Assembly: GCF_004348345.1 (NCBI RefSeq)
Contig: NZ_SMJZ01000004.1
Location: 41,604-105,603 of the forward strand
From: Nonomuraea longispora
GTDB taxonomy: Bacteria > Actinomycetota > Actinomycetes > Streptosporangiales > Streptosporangiaceae
Direction: 5' to 3'
DNA length: 64,000 nucleotides
In this document: positions 43,400-52,198 of the stretch, in pieces
Layout: each line of letters starts with the position of its first letter
Numbering within the stretch: the first letter of the stretch is position 1
Notes under the pieces: generated by a model
The model's input: only the letters and a program-made list of their open reading frames with translations
Database searches by the model: none
Told to the model about the DNA's origin: nothing
Position numbers and translations under genes: made by a program

Positions 43400-43427
43400 T
43401 TCTGAATCTACCCTCTTAAGTTCAGAA
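43400..43427. promoter_or_regulatory. inverted-repeat operator between hxlR and SnoaL gene
   Basis: TTCTGAA (43400-43406) and its exact complement TTCAGAA (43421-43427) are separated by 14 bases, centres 21 bp apart (two turns), in the short divergent promoter. A good candidate for HxlR dimer binding controlling both genes. Confidence 0.6.
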
Positions 43428-43451
43428 TCCGTACTCACTGTGGAGGTTGTC

Positions 43452-43958
43452 ATGCCCGTTGCCCGAGCCGAGTCGACCAGCCTGCGTTACCGCGAGGCGG
43501 GCGAGGCCAAGGACCTCGACGCGCTGATCGCCACCCTCGCTCCCGACGTGGTCTTTCACTCTCCCCTCAGCGCCCGCGCACGGTTCGCCGGACACCGGCA
43601 GATGCGCGAGCTGTTCGGCGTCGCCCTGAACGTTCTGGGCGGCCTGCGCTACCACACCGACGTCGGCGACGAGCGGACCCGCATGCTCGCCTCCTCCGCC
43701 CATCTGAACGGCCAGGAACTGGAGGAGAGCACACTGCTGCGCCTGAACGACGAGGCCCTCATAGCCGAGATCACGATGTGGATACGGCCGCTGCCCGCAC
43801 TGACGGCCGTGATGGCGGCACTGGGCCCGGGACTGGCCCAGGCCGCCGGCAAGCCGGTGCTCTCGGCGCTGGTCGGGGCAGCGGTCAAGCCGCTCATCCT
43901 GATGACCCGCGTTGGCGACCGCACGCTGGTCCCCCTACTGGACAAGCCCTCCGGCTGA
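43452..43958 (+). CDS. SnoaL/NTF2-like domain protein
   Basis: A 168-residue protein: NTF2-like fold about 10-120 (YREAGEAKDLDALIATLAPD, VVFHSPLSARARFAGHRQMR, ELFGVALNVLGGL, EITMWIRPLPALT), then a Gly/Ala-rich hydrophobic C-terminus. GGAGG lies five bases before ATG 43452. Relatives include polyketide cyclases, small hydrolases and limonene-epoxide-hydrolase-like enzymes; many have unknown function. Divergent from hxlR, so probably induced by a reactive or aromatic compound. Confidence 0.92.
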   Translation: MPVARAESTSLRYREAGEAKDLDALIATLAPDVVFHSPLSARARFAGHRQMRELFGVALNVLGGLRYHTDVGDERTRMLASSAHLNGQELEESTLLRLNDEALIAEITMWIRPLPALTAVMAALGPGLAQAAGKPVLSALVGAAVKPLILMTRVGDRTLVPLLDKPSG

Positions 43959-44133
43959 CGACGGTCCACTCCAGAGCGCACTGCTCATTTGCGTGATCTG
44001 CCCGCCGAGCACGGGCGGTGATTCGCGTCTACGACAGGTTCCGATCCTGCCCGACGACAGGGTCTTCCAGTACCTGATGCGGCACGTGATCACCGAGGCC
44101 GCCGCCCGCGGGCAGGCGGACCTTGAAGAGTGG

Positions 44134-44501
44134 TCAGCGTGGACTCCACCCCGGCCAGCAAGGTGCGGCTGAAGGCGGCCCAACCGAGCCGCTCTCAAGG
44201 CAGGCCGACCGGCAGGGTCCACTGTCCTTGTCCTGCCCCCGGCCAGGCCGCCGACAGCCCGCAGTTTCACGCGGCCTGCGAGCTGGCGCTCGGGCCAGCC
44301 ATCCGGTGATGGTCTTGGGCGCGGCGCCGGCCACGGCTGCGGCGCCGGCGATGTCCACCCGCACATCGTCCTCCAGGGGCGGCAGGCCCAGCAGGGCGCC
44401 GGCCGCGGGCGCTCGCCGCGGGCCAGGGCCTGGCACAGGGCGGCCAGGTGCTCGTGCAGGTCGACGGTCTCGACCGGGCTGGTGCTGTTCGAGGTGGTCA
44501 T
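44134..44501 (-). pseudogene. plasmid-type helix-turn-helix protein, frameshifted
   Basis: ATG 44501 (GGAGG five bases upstream) reads VETVDLHEHLAALCQALARG then ERPRP. A frameshift near 44400 continues as LLGLPPLEDDVRVDIAGAAA then VAGAAPKTITGWLARAP, an AlpA/excisionase-like HTH common on actinomycete integrative plasmids. The rest is incoherent to 44134. Bases 43959-44133 show no supported gene. Confidence 0.5.
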
Positions 44502-44547
44502 CGGCGCCTCCAGCGTCTGCAGCTCGTGTTCCTTCGGGCACGGGAAA

Positions 44548-44573
44548 GGCCCCCGCCGGGTTCGGCGAGGGCC
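44548..44573 (-). terminator. Rho-independent-type hairpin between two relic genes
   Basis: On the minus strand GGCCCTCGCCG-AACC-CGGCGGGGGCC forms an 11-bp stem with one mismatch followed by TTT. It lies just after the stop of the small upstream relic frame and before the HTH relic's ribosome binding site. Confidence 0.6.
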
Positions 44574-44790
44574 TCGTTCACCGCACCCTGGTGGCCGCGA
44601 TGGCCAGGTCGGCGTGCAGACCGGCGGCCTGGCGAGCCGCCGGCGCCACGGTGTCGCGGTAGGCGGCCACGCCGTCGGCCAGAGCATCGTCGTGGCACTG
44701 ACGCGCCAGCGCGATCATCTCCTCGGCCACGGCCCCTACCTCGTCGAGCTCTCTACACCGCTCCGAGGACGCGACCCATCAACCTTGCGC
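44574..44790 (-). pseudogene. small helical protein, N-terminus missing
   Basis: The minus strand reads ELDEVGAVAEEMIALARQCH, DDALADGVAAYRDTVAPAAR and QAAGLHADLAIAATRVR before a stop at about 44574, a helix-rich Ala/Asp composition unlike a shadow. No start codon with a ribosome binding site can be placed; upstream is a stop codon. It pairs with the HTH relic, as in integrated plasmid backbones. Confidence 0.4.
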
Positions 44791-44843
44791 TCGCGCACAC
44801 CAGTGGCATCTGGACCTGCGCCCCGGCCACTCCGCAACAAGAG

Positions 44844-44869
44844 GATGAGTCGGCTCATGCCGACTCATC
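44844..44869 (-). terminator. hairpin downstream of the LLM oxidoreductase operon
   Basis: GATGAGTCGGC-TCAT-GCCGACTCATC, a perfect 11-bp stem with a 4-base loop, lies 60 bp past the LLM gene stop. On the minus strand it is followed by CTCTTGTTG. It probably ends the amidohydrolase-APC-LLM transcript. Confidence 0.7.
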
Positions 44870-44928
44870 CATCAAGATCTCTCAGGACACTCACGGTTCG
44901 AGTTATATCGTTCGCCAGAACCATTTCA

Positions 44929-45867
44929 TCATCGCATTGTCGATTCGATGCGGCGCATCACCTCGCGGCAGAAGGCAGTCACCCCGTTGGGGTCGTCGGT
45001 GAACTGGGAGGGCTTGATGCAGAAGGTGGTGAAGCCCAGGGACATCTGCTCGGGGATGGATTCGAGGGCCTGGGCCAAGTCGCCGCAGGACCGGTCGTCG
45101 GGGAAGACCGCCCGGATGCCGCCGACCATCTCGAGCTCGGCAAGATCGCGTCCGGCGGCGGTCATGGCCTCGGCGAGGCGGCGCATCTCGTCCGGGGTCG
45201 GGCGGCCGAGGGGGTTGAAGGCATGGCCGTGCCGCACGATGCGGCGCACCATCCCGTCGTGCATGCCGGCTCCGCCGAAGCACAGCCGGGGACCTTCCGG
45301 CCGGTATGCCTTGGGTTCGAAGTAGACGTCTTCGAAAGAGAAGAACTCGCCCTTGTAGGAGGCGGGCGACGGGTCCCACAGGCGACGCCAGACCTCCAGG
45401 TGCTCGTCGAGCATGCGTCCGCGCCGGGAGAACGGCACACCCAGCGCGGTGTACTCGTCCCGGCTCCAGCTGACGTTCGGCAGCACGGTCAGCCGGCCTT
45501 CCGACAGGAGGTCCAGGGTGCCCAGCTCGCGGGCGAGCAGGAGCGGATGGCGGAGCGGAGCGATCACCGCGGACGCGGCCAGCCCCACCCGCTCGGTGAC
45601 GGAGGCGATCGAGGCGAGCATGAGCAGGGAGTTCGGCCAGGGCATGCACGGGTCCTGGTTGCCGGGCAGCGCGTAGTCCCGGGGATTGCCCATGACGCCG
45701 TTGGCGCAGGCATCCGGGCCCAGCACGATGTGCTCACTGATCATCACCGAGTCGAATCCGGCGTCCTCCGCCTCGCGCGCCCAGCGGATCACCAGGGGTA
45801 GGTCGACCTTGCCGCCGGTCATCGTCCAGTTCTCGGAAAGGACAAGTTGCATGCGGGGACCAGCCAT
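44929..45867 (-). CDS. LLM-class F420/FMN-dependent oxidoreductase
   Basis: A 312-residue bacterial-luciferase-like TIM barrel: REAEDAGFDSVMISEHIVLG (about 30), ASVTERVGLAASAVIAPLRH then PLLLARELGTLDLLSEGRLT (about 95-135), RRGRMLDEHLEVWRRLW (about 160) and RPEGPRLCFGGAGMHDG (about 200). Such enzymes use F420H2 or FMNH2 for oxygenation or reduction of small molecules in the cytoplasm. AAAGGA precedes ATG 45867. It follows the APC permease across a stem-loop (45888-45913) and belongs to the arm carrying operator sites at 49385-49428. Confidence 0.93.
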   Translation of the reverse strand: MAGPRMQLVLSENWTMTGGKVDLPLVIRWAREAEDAGFDSVMISEHIVLGPDACANGVMGNPRDYALPGNQDPCMPWPNSLLMLASIASVTERVGLAASAVIAPLRHPLLLARELGTLDLLSEGRLTVLPNVSWSRDEYTALGVPFSRRGRMLDEHLEVWRRLWDPSPASYKGEFFSFEDVYFEPKAYRPEGPRLCFGGAGMHDGMVRRIVRHGHAFNPLGRPTPDEMRRLAEAMTAAGRDLAELEMVGGIRAVFPDDRSCGDLAQALESIPEQMSLGFTTFCIKPSQFTDDPNGVTAFCREVMRRIESTMR

Positions 45868-45887
45868 CTGGATGTCCTTTCATGACA

Positions 45888-45913
45888 GGGGGCGGTTCCT
45901 GCGAGCCGCCCCC
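45888..45913 (-). terminator. intercistronic stem-loop between APC permease and LLM genes
   Basis: GGGGGCGG-N10-CCGCCCCC, an 8-bp all-GC stem, lies between the permease stop and the LLM ribosome binding site. No U-tract follows on the minus strand, so it may be a partial terminator or an mRNA-stability element that lowers LLM expression. Confidence 0.55.
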
Positions 45914-45921
45914 TTCGGGTT

Positions 45922-47436
45922 TCACCGCACCAGGTCGGATATGGCCTGGCTGTTCTCTCTGTCGCGCCGTACGGCGCCCACCGCCGTTCCCGCGGCGAGG
46001 ACGAAGAAGGGCAGGGCGACCAGGAACCAGCCGAGCCCGGACAGGCCCCACGACTGGGTGGTGGGATCGACGCCCTCCGTGGCGGTGCCGGCCAGCAGGC
46101 CGAAGCGTGACACCAGCAGGTACATCCCGAACACGAGGCCGGCGATGGCGGCGATGGGAGCGACCAGCGTGCTCCACCCGCTTCCGCCGCCCTCCCGGCG
46201 GAAGTAGGCGATCACAGCGATCGAGACCAGGATCTCGACCAGCACGATCGCCAGCACCGCGAGGGCGCTGAACCAGGTGAACAGATGCACGACGGGGTCC
46301 AGGCCGGCGACGAGGAACAGCACAATGACGACCAGTGAGATCACGGAGATGGCGGCCGTGCCCAGCGCCGGGGCGCCGCGCCCGTTCACCCGGCCGAGCG
46401 CGCCGGGCAGCACCCCGGCCCGCGCCATCGAGAAGACGTAGCGGGCAGCGCTGTTCTGGAAGGCGAGGATGCCGGCGAAGAGGCTGGAGAGGACCAGCCA
46501 GCTCATTAGCGTCGCCAGCCAGCCGCCGACGTACTCCTCGGCGACCGCGAACAGAACTGCGGCGGGGTCGGCCAGCGGCGTGCCGTCCACCGTCGAGATC
46601 TCCACGACCCGATCGACGACCCCGGCGGAGCCGAGGCCACTGACCACCGCCCACGAGGTGAAGGCGAACAGCAGCGCGATCAGGGCGACCGAGAAGTACG
46701 TGGCGAGCGGGACCGCCCGCTTAGGGTCCCTGGTCTCCTCGCCGTAGATGGCGGTCGCCTCGAAGCCGATGTACGAGGCGAAGGCGAAGGTGAGCGCGAT
46801 GCCGGCCGAGCCGGCGAACCCGCCGGCGAAGATGCTCGACGGCGAGAACGACGAGCCGGGCGACAGGCCGTCCGGGCCTCCGCCGCTGAGCAGCACCGCC
46901 GCCGCCACCAGGGCGAGTGACAGGACCTCGAGCACCATGAGCACGCCGAGGACCTTGGCGCCGACGTCCACGCTCAGCGCCGACAGGCCGGTCACCGCCG
47001 CCCAGGCGATCAGCGCCCACACCCACCAAGCCAGGTCGATGCCCAGTGTGGCGTTCATCTGGCCGGTCATGACGGCACCGAAGAAACCGAAGACGGCCAG
47101 CTGGATCGTGAGGTAGGCGAGCAGCGACACATAGGCCGATCCCACGCCCGGCGCGACCCCGAGACCGCGTCCGACGTACGCGAAGAAGGCGCCGGTGTTC
47201 GTGACCCGGTGGCTCATGGCGGAGTAGCCGACGCTGAAGACCAGCAGGATGAGCCCGACCACCAGGTAGGCACCGGGTGCTCCGGCGCCGCTGCCCAGGA
47301 CGATCGCCATCGGGACCGCCCCCGTCATGCCGACCAGGGGCGCGGCCGCGGCTACGACGAAGAAGACGACGCCCGCGATCCCGAGCCGGTTCCGTGCCAG
47401 GTGACCCTCATCGGCCACCGGTTCCTTGTTCTCCAT
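45922..47436 (-). CDS. APC-superfamily amino acid/amine permease
   Basis: A 504-residue membrane protein with about 12 spans: NRLGIAGVVFFVVAAAAPLV GMTG (helix 1 unwound substrate motif), FFAYVGRGLGVAPGVGSAYV (about 108), TFAFASYIGFEATAIYGEET (helix 6, about 215), RDPKRAVPLATYFSVALIAL, and FSMARAGVLPGALGRVNGRG (about 335). APC carriers of this shape import amino acids or amines. Between a Tat-exported amidohydrolase and an LLM oxidoreductase it likely brings in the amine or amino compound released outside or used by the cluster. Confidence 0.94.
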   Translation of the reverse strand: MENKEPVADEGHLARNRLGIAGVVFFVVAAAAPLVGMTGAVPMAIVLGSGAGAPGAYLVVGLILLVFSVGYSAMSHRVTNTGAFFAYVGRGLGVAPGVGSAYVSLLAYLTIQLAVFGFFGAVMTGQMNATLGIDLAWWVWALIAWAAVTGLSALSVDVGAKVLGVLMVLEVLSLALVAAAVLLSGGGPDGLSPGSSFSPSSIFAGGFAGSAGIALTFAFASYIGFEATAIYGEETRDPKRAVPLATYFSVALIALLFAFTSWAVVSGLGSAGVVDRVVEISTVDGTPLADPAAVLFAVAEEYVGGWLATLMSWLVLSSLFAGILAFQNSAARYVFSMARAGVLPGALGRVNGRGAPALGTAAISVISLVVIVLFLVAGLDPVVHLFTWFSALAVLAIVLVEILVSIAVIAYFRREGGGSGWSTLVAPIAAIAGLVFGMYLLVSRFGLLAGTATEGVDPTTQSWGLSGLGWFLVALPFFVLAAGTAVGAVRRDRENSQAISDLVR

Positions 47437-47463
47437 ACCAGACCCTCTCTGCGGGACGGTGCG

Positions 47464-49311
47464 TCAGTGACGTTGGCAGCAGCAGAGACCGGCCTGCATG
47501 CAGGCGGCGCCGTAGGCGTTACGCCGCTCGATCGCCGCGGGCGTCATGGCCTCGACCACGGCGGCGTCGGAGCTGGTCCCGTCGTAGACCACGGTGCCGT
47601 CCAGGACGGTGGCCGCGATGGGCATGTCGACGATCGTGTGCGGGTCGCCGTCCAGGACGTCGCCGGCCAAGACGCACACGTCGCCGGCCATGCCGACCGC
47701 GAGCGTGCCCTTCCAGCGCTCGGCGCGGTCCTGCCAGGCGGAGGTCCTGGTGTAGCTGACCAGCGCCTCCTCGACGCTGATGCGCTCCGCCTCACCGGCG
47801 ACGCCGCCGAAGCGGCCCTCGCGCAGCACCGCCGACTGCACACCCTGCCGCCAGCTCGGCGGGGTCACCGGCGCGTCCGACGCGCTGGTCACCTTCACGC
47901 CCAGGTCGAGGGCGGTCCGGTAAGGCCACTGGTAGTCGGTGCGCTCGGGGCCGAGGTTGGCGTCCAGCGTCCGGCCCAGCAGGTACTTGATCGTCGCGTT
48001 CATGTTGGCGCCGATGCCGTTGCGGGCCATCGTGCGTAGCGTGCCGACCGGCGTCAGGTCCCCGTGGATCACGTAGTGACGCGGGTCGTGGAAGCGCCGG
48101 TTGCCGCGCATGGCGGCCAGGTAGGCAGAGACGACGGCGTCGATCCCGGCGTCGCCCGTGGCGTGCGTGCCCACCTGCAGGCGCGAGTCGTGGACAAGCT
48201 TGATCATTTCATGGATGTTGGCGACCGCCTCCTCGATCGTGGCGCCGGCGATGACCGGTGCGCCGTTGCGGCCGTCCACGTAGGGCTCGTGCAGCCAGGC
48301 GGTCTGGGCCGCGGTCGGCACCCCGTCGATGATGAGCTTGCAGCCGGCGACCCGCAGCAGTCGTGGATCGACCCCCCGCGGCTGCTGGAACGCGGCCAGC
48401 GTGTCGCGTACCTCCTCGGGGGACCGGCCGCCGGTGATCAGCACGGTCATCCGCATGGCGAGCGCGCCCTCCAAGGACATGCGCCGGTAGAGGTCCAACT
48501 GGGAGTAGCCGATTCCGGGGTCGGTCATGCTGGTGATGCCCTGGGCGTGCAGCAGCCTGATCCCGGTCTTGATCGCGTTCTCGGTCTCCTCCGGGGTGAA
48601 CGGCGGGACGATGGCCTGGACCAGGCCCTGCGCGCCCTCGCGCAGCACGCCGGTGGGCTCGCCCGCATCGTCCTTCTCGATGACGCCGCCGGGCGGCGGC
48701 ACGGTGTCCCGGTCGATGCCGGCCAAGTGGAGCACCTTGGAGTTCACCGCGAGCATGTGCCCGGAGAAGTCGCGCAGGATGACCGGATGGTCCCCCGAGA
48801 CAGGGTCGAGATCCGTCCTGCGGGGCGCGCGCGGCAACCGGTTCTCGTTCCAGCCGCCACCGCGGATCCAGGAGCCGGGGCTGGTCGCCCCGGCGGCGGC
48901 CGCGGCGACCAGGCCGACCAGCTCCTCGAGCGTCGCAGTGTCCACGTTGATGTTGAACGGCGGGAGGTCGAAGCCCAGCCCGTTCAGGTGGACGTGCGAG
49001 TCGTTGATGCCGGGGAGCACAGTGCCGCCGCCGGCGTCGACGGACTGCGTACGCCGGCCGGACAGCTTCAGCATGTCCCTGTCGTTACCGACCCCGATCA
49101 CCACCCCGCCGCGGATGGCCACGGCCTGGGCGATGCGCATGCGCCGGTCCATGACCACGACGCGTCCGTTGTGGATGATCAAGTCCGCGGGTCCCTTGCC
49201 CGGTCCATGGGCGAGGGCGGGAGAGGCGGGCAGCGCTCCGGCCAACGCCGCGCCGGCCGACACCGCGGCAGCGTCTCTGAAGAATTTACGACGGTTCACA
49301 GGGGAACTCAT
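47464..49311 (-). CDS. YtcJ-like amidohydrolase (Amidohydro_3), Tat-exported
   Basis: A 615-residue protein with a twin-arginine signal (VNRRKFFRDAAAVSAGAALA, cleavage near ALAHG), then the Amidohydro_3 fold: DGGGTVLPGINDSHVHLNGL (metal HxH, about 100), GGWNENRLPRAPR (about 150), FSGHMLAVNSKVLH (about 180), QVGTHATGDAGIDAV (about 375), VKVTSASDAPVTPPSWRQ (about 475). It should hydrolyse an amide or N-formyl/carbamate-like bond outside the membrane. The Cys-rich tail (QAGLCCCQRH) is unusual. First gene of an operon with the APC permease and LLM enzyme; two operator copies lie 74-117 bp upstream. Confidence 0.93.
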   Translation of the reverse strand: MSSPVNRRKFFRDAAAVSAGAALAGALPASPALAHGPGKGPADLIIHNGRVVVMDRRMRIAQAVAIRGGVVIGVGNDRDMLKLSGRRTQSVDAGGGTVLPGINDSHVHLNGLGFDLPPFNINVDTATLEELVGLVAAAAAGATSPGSWIRGGGWNENRLPRAPRRTDLDPVSGDHPVILRDFSGHMLAVNSKVLHLAGIDRDTVPPPGGVIEKDDAGEPTGVLREGAQGLVQAIVPPFTPEETENAIKTGIRLLHAQGITSMTDPGIGYSQLDLYRRMSLEGALAMRMTVLITGGRSPEEVRDTLAAFQQPRGVDPRLLRVAGCKLIIDGVPTAAQTAWLHEPYVDGRNGAPVIAGATIEEAVANIHEMIKLVHDSRLQVGTHATGDAGIDAVVSAYLAAMRGNRRFHDPRHYVIHGDLTPVGTLRTMARNGIGANMNATIKYLLGRTLDANLGPERTDYQWPYRTALDLGVKVTSASDAPVTPPSWRQGVQSAVLREGRFGGVAGEAERISVEEALVSYTRTSAWQDRAERWKGTLAVGMAGDVCVLAGDVLDGDPHTIVDMPIAATVLDGTVVYDGTSSDAAVVEAMTPAAIERRNAYGAACMQAGLCCCQRH

Positions 49312-49384
49312 GGGGGGTCCCTTCGAAGGGGGCTCGACTCGGGCCGGAGCGGAAGACGACTCGCTCGGCGCGTGCCCAAAAGAA

Positions 49385-49428
49385 TGTTCGGGCCTAAACG
49401 ACCTGTCAAGATGTTTGGGCCGAAACGA
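49385..49428. promoter_or_regulatory. two copies of the cluster operator upstream of the amidohydrolase operon
   Basis: TGTTCGGGCCTAAACGA (49385-49401) and TGTTTGGGCCGAAACGA (49412-49428), 27 bp apart, are degenerate GTTT-N6-AAAC palindromes followed by GA. The same element, more perfect, flanks the P450/GS and ferredoxin promoters at 52.2-52.3 kb. Confidence 0.7.
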
Positions 49429-49515
49429 ATTCCTGGGTTTCTGCCAGGATGAGCCGCTGCGAGGGCAGCTCGGATCCCGCTCACGGCGTGCGGGAGCGGT
49501 CGTGATGCCGATCGG

Positions 49516-50778
49516 TCAGGCCAGGGTGACGTCCACGGGGAGTCGCTTGATGCCGTTGACGAAGTTGGAGCGGACGCGCGGCACCTCGCCGGCGAGGCGG
49601 ATGTCGGCGAGGCGGGGGATGAGCTCCTCGAACATGATGCGGATCTCGGTGCGGGCCAGCAGATTTCCCAGGCACAGGTGCGGGCTGCCCTTGCCGAAGG
49701 TGAGGTGGTCGTTCTTGGTACGGGTGACGTCGAAGCGATACGGATCCACGAAGGCGCCCTCGTCCCGGTTGCCCGCGGCGAACCACATCACGACCTTGTC
49801 GCCCTCCTTGATCCGCTTGCCGCCGAGTTCCACGTCCCGGGTGGCCGTACGGCGGAAGTGATAGACCGGCGAGGCCCAGCGCAGGAACTCCTCGACCGCG
49901 CCGGGGATCAGCGAGGGGTCGCAGCGCAGCAGGTCGAGCTGATCAGGGTTCTCGATCAGAGCCAGCATGGTGTGCGTGATGGCGTGCCGGGTGGTCTCGT
50001 TGCCGGCGACCACGAGCAGGAGGAAGTAGTTGTCGAAGTCCTGGTCCGACAGGGGGATGCCGTCGCGTGGGGTCTCGTTGACGAGCCTGGAGACCAGGTC
50101 GGTGCCGGCGCCGTCGCGGCGCCGGCCGGCCAGGGCCCGGCCGTACTCGAAGACCTCGAGGGTGGCGGGGGAGCGGAAGGGCAGATGTTTGTACTGCTCG
50201 CTCTCCTCGCTGCCCAGCAGCACATCGGCGTAGTCGGGGTCGGTGTTGCCGATGATGCGGTTTCCCCAGTCGATGAGCTGCTTGGTGTCGTCCTCGGGCA
50301 CGTCGAGCAGGCGGGCCAGCACGTTGATGGGGAAGTCCGCGGAGACCTCGGCGACGAAGTCGAAGGAGCCCTTGGCGAAGGCGGCGTCCAGGGTGGTGGC
50401 GGTCAGGCCGCGCAGGAAGTCGGCGTACTCGCCGATGACGGAGGCGCCGAACTGGCGCTGCAGCAGCCCGCGCAGGGCGCGGTGGCGCACGCCGTCGAGC
50501 TCCAGGATGGAGGCGCGGCGCTTGATCTGGTCGTCGTCGACCTCTTCCAGGTTGACGAACTTGGTGGAGGTGAACGTCTCGGGATCGCGGTCGACGCGAG
50601 CGATGTCCTCATGCCGGGTGAGGGCCCAGAATCCGGCGTTGGGCGCGGGCTCCGGCTGCCAGCGCACGGGGTCTTCCAGGTGCAGGGTGCGGAACATGCG
50701 CCACGGTGTCACGCCGTCGGTGAACCTGCCGGGATCGGCGAGATCGACCTCGTCCAGGGGCAGGGGGTCGGGGATCAT
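49516..50778 (-). CDS. cytochrome P450 (CYP124/125/142-like heme loop)
   Basis: A 420-residue soluble P450: I-helix VVAGNETTRHAITHTM (about 250), ExxR in VEEFLRW (about 290), aromatic-region RRTATRDVELGGKRI (about 310) and heme-binding FGKGSPHLCLGN (about 360). The heme loop has one residue more than the usual FGxGxHxCxG, as in CYP124, CYP125 and CYP142 enzymes. ATG 50778 follows AGGAGAAC. It overlaps nothing but lies 17 bp after the GS-like gene in the same direction; electrons should come from the divergent ferredoxin and reductase. It hydroxylates or oxidises an unknown substrate. Confidence 0.96.
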   Translation of the reverse strand: MIPDPLPLDEVDLADPGRFTDGVTPWRMFRTLHLEDPVRWQPEPAPNAGFWALTRHEDIARVDRDPETFTSTKFVNLEEVDDDQIKRRASILELDGVRHRALRGLLQRQFGASVIGEYADFLRGLTATTLDAAFAKGSFDFVAEVSADFPINVLARLLDVPEDDTKQLIDWGNRIIGNTDPDYADVLLGSEESEQYKHLPFRSPATLEVFEYGRALAGRRRDGAGTDLVSRLVNETPRDGIPLSDQDFDNYFLLLVVAGNETTRHAITHTMLALIENPDQLDLLRCDPSLIPGAVEEFLRWASPVYHFRRTATRDVELGGKRIKEGDKVVMWFAAGNRDEGAFVDPYRFDVTRTKNDHLTFGKGSPHLCLGNLLARTEIRIMFEELIPRLADIRLAGEVPRVRSNFVNGIKRLPVDVTLA

Positions 50779-50795
50779 GTCGGTTCTCCTCGGCG

Positions 50796-52148
50796 TCACA
50801 GGTGGAAGGCGTATTCGGTGAACTCCCAGTCGGTGACGTGCCGATGGAAGCGCTCGAGCTCGTTGCGTTTGTAGGCGAGGTAGGAGGCGGCGAAGCCCTT
50901 GCCGAGCAGGTCGATCAGCTCGCCGTCGGTCTCGAAGGCGTCCAGCGCGTCGGCGAGTGTCATCGGCAGGATCGCGGCGCGGGAGGTGTCGTAGCCATAG
51001 CCCTCCAGCGGGGCCGGTGGCTCCTGCCCATCGCGTATGCCCAGCAGCGCGGCGGCGAGGGTGCCGGCCAGCAGCAGGTACGGGTTGGCGCTGGGGTCGC
51101 CGAGCCGGAGTTCGAAGCGGGTGCCGGGGCCGCGTTCGGGTGGGATGCGCAGCATGGCGCTGCGGTTGTCCAGGCCCCAGTCGATCAGCCAGGGCGCCAG
51201 GGTGTCGGGGCCGAAGCGCTTGTAGGAGTTGATGGTCGGGTTGGCCAGCGCCGCCAGTGCCGAGGCGTGCGCCAGGACACCCGCGATGGCGTGGCGGGCG
51301 GTGGTCGACAGCCCGTGCGGCGCGGAGGGGTCGTCGAAGATGTTCGGGCCGTCCTCGCCGGCGGTGCAGGACAGGTGGAGATGGAAGCCGGAGCCGCCTT
51401 CGTCGTTGAACGGCTTGGCCATGAAGGTGGCCATGCGTCCTTCGGCGCGGGCCAGTTCCTTGACCGCCGCCTTGAACAGGAAGGTCCGGTCGGCGGCGTC
51501 CAGGGCGCTGGAGTGCACGAGGTTGATCTCGAACTGGCCGCTGCTGAACTCGTGGTTGCCCATGCTCACGCCCAGGCCGAGATCGCGCAGGTGGCGCAGC
51601 GTGCGCAGGAGGTGCGCGTCGGGGTCGCCGCGCCGTCCCGCCGTGTAGACGTTGCCGGGGGTTTCGGCGTAGCGCCGCCAGCCGTTCGGCGCGGTGGGGC
51701 TGGGTTCGCACAGGAAGTACTCCAGCTCGGGGCCGACCACGGGGACGAGTCCCTGTTCGGTGTACCGGTTGAGCACGGCCCGCAGCAGGTCGCGCGGCGA
51801 TTCGGGAACCAGGCCTCCGTCGGACGGATCGACGACCTCGCCAAGACACCAGGCGACGCCCGGCTCCCAGGGCAGTGGCCTGAGCGTGCTCAGGTCCGGC
51901 CGGACCGAGATGTCGGGCAGCCCCCGGTCCAGGCCGCCCTCGACCGGGACCACATCTCCCTGGGGGCTGGTGTGGTAGACGGCGCGGCAGAAGGCCAGAC
52001 CGTGCTCGCAGGCTCCGCTCAGCTGATCCACCAGGACGTCCCGGGCGCGATCGGTGCCGATGAGGTCGGGGTAGACCACCCGGACCACGTCGATGTCCCC
52101 GGCGGTCAGCCGTGCCAGGTGTTCGTGGACGGGAATCGTTTCGCTCAT
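50796..52148 (-). CDS. glutamine synthetase-like gamma-glutamyl-amine ligase (PuuA/GlnA3/GlnA4-like)
   Basis: A 450-residue GS-fold enzyme: GPELEYFLCEPSPTAPNGWR with metal Glu (about 145), MGNHEFSSGQFEINLVHSS (about 205), GGSGFHLHLSC (about 255), ANPTINSYKRFGP (about 305), DNRSAMLRIPPERGPGTRFE (about 330) and LRLGDPSANPYL. True GlnA residues for ammonia binding and the adenylylation Tyr loop are not conserved, so ligation of glutamate to an organic amine is more likely than glutamine synthesis. ATG 52148 follows GAGGGG. Co-directional with the P450 and divergent from the ferredoxin operon, which ends with puuC/puuD-like genes. Confidence 0.94.
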   Translation of the reverse strand: MSETIPVHEHLARLTAGDIDVVRVVYPDLIGTDRARDVLVDQLSGACEHGLAFCRAVYHTSPQGDVVPVEGGLDRGLPDISVRPDLSTLRPLPWEPGVAWCLGEVVDPSDGGLVPESPRDLLRAVLNRYTEQGLVPVVGPELEYFLCEPSPTAPNGWRRYAETPGNVYTAGRRGDPDAHLLRTLRHLRDLGLGVSMGNHEFSSGQFEINLVHSSALDAADRTFLFKAAVKELARAEGRMATFMAKPFNDEGGSGFHLHLSCTAGEDGPNIFDDPSAPHGLSTTARHAIAGVLAHASALAALANPTINSYKRFGPDTLAPWLIDWGLDNRSAMLRIPPERGPGTRFELRLGDPSANPYLLLAGTLAAALLGIRDGQEPPAPLEGYGYDTSRAAILPMTLADALDAFETDGELIDLLGKGFAASYLAYKRNELERFHRHVTDWEFTEYAFHL

Positions 52149-52198
52149 CGGCGTCCCCTCGGGCGGGCGGTGGAGGCACGGCAAGATGGCCTCTAGCT

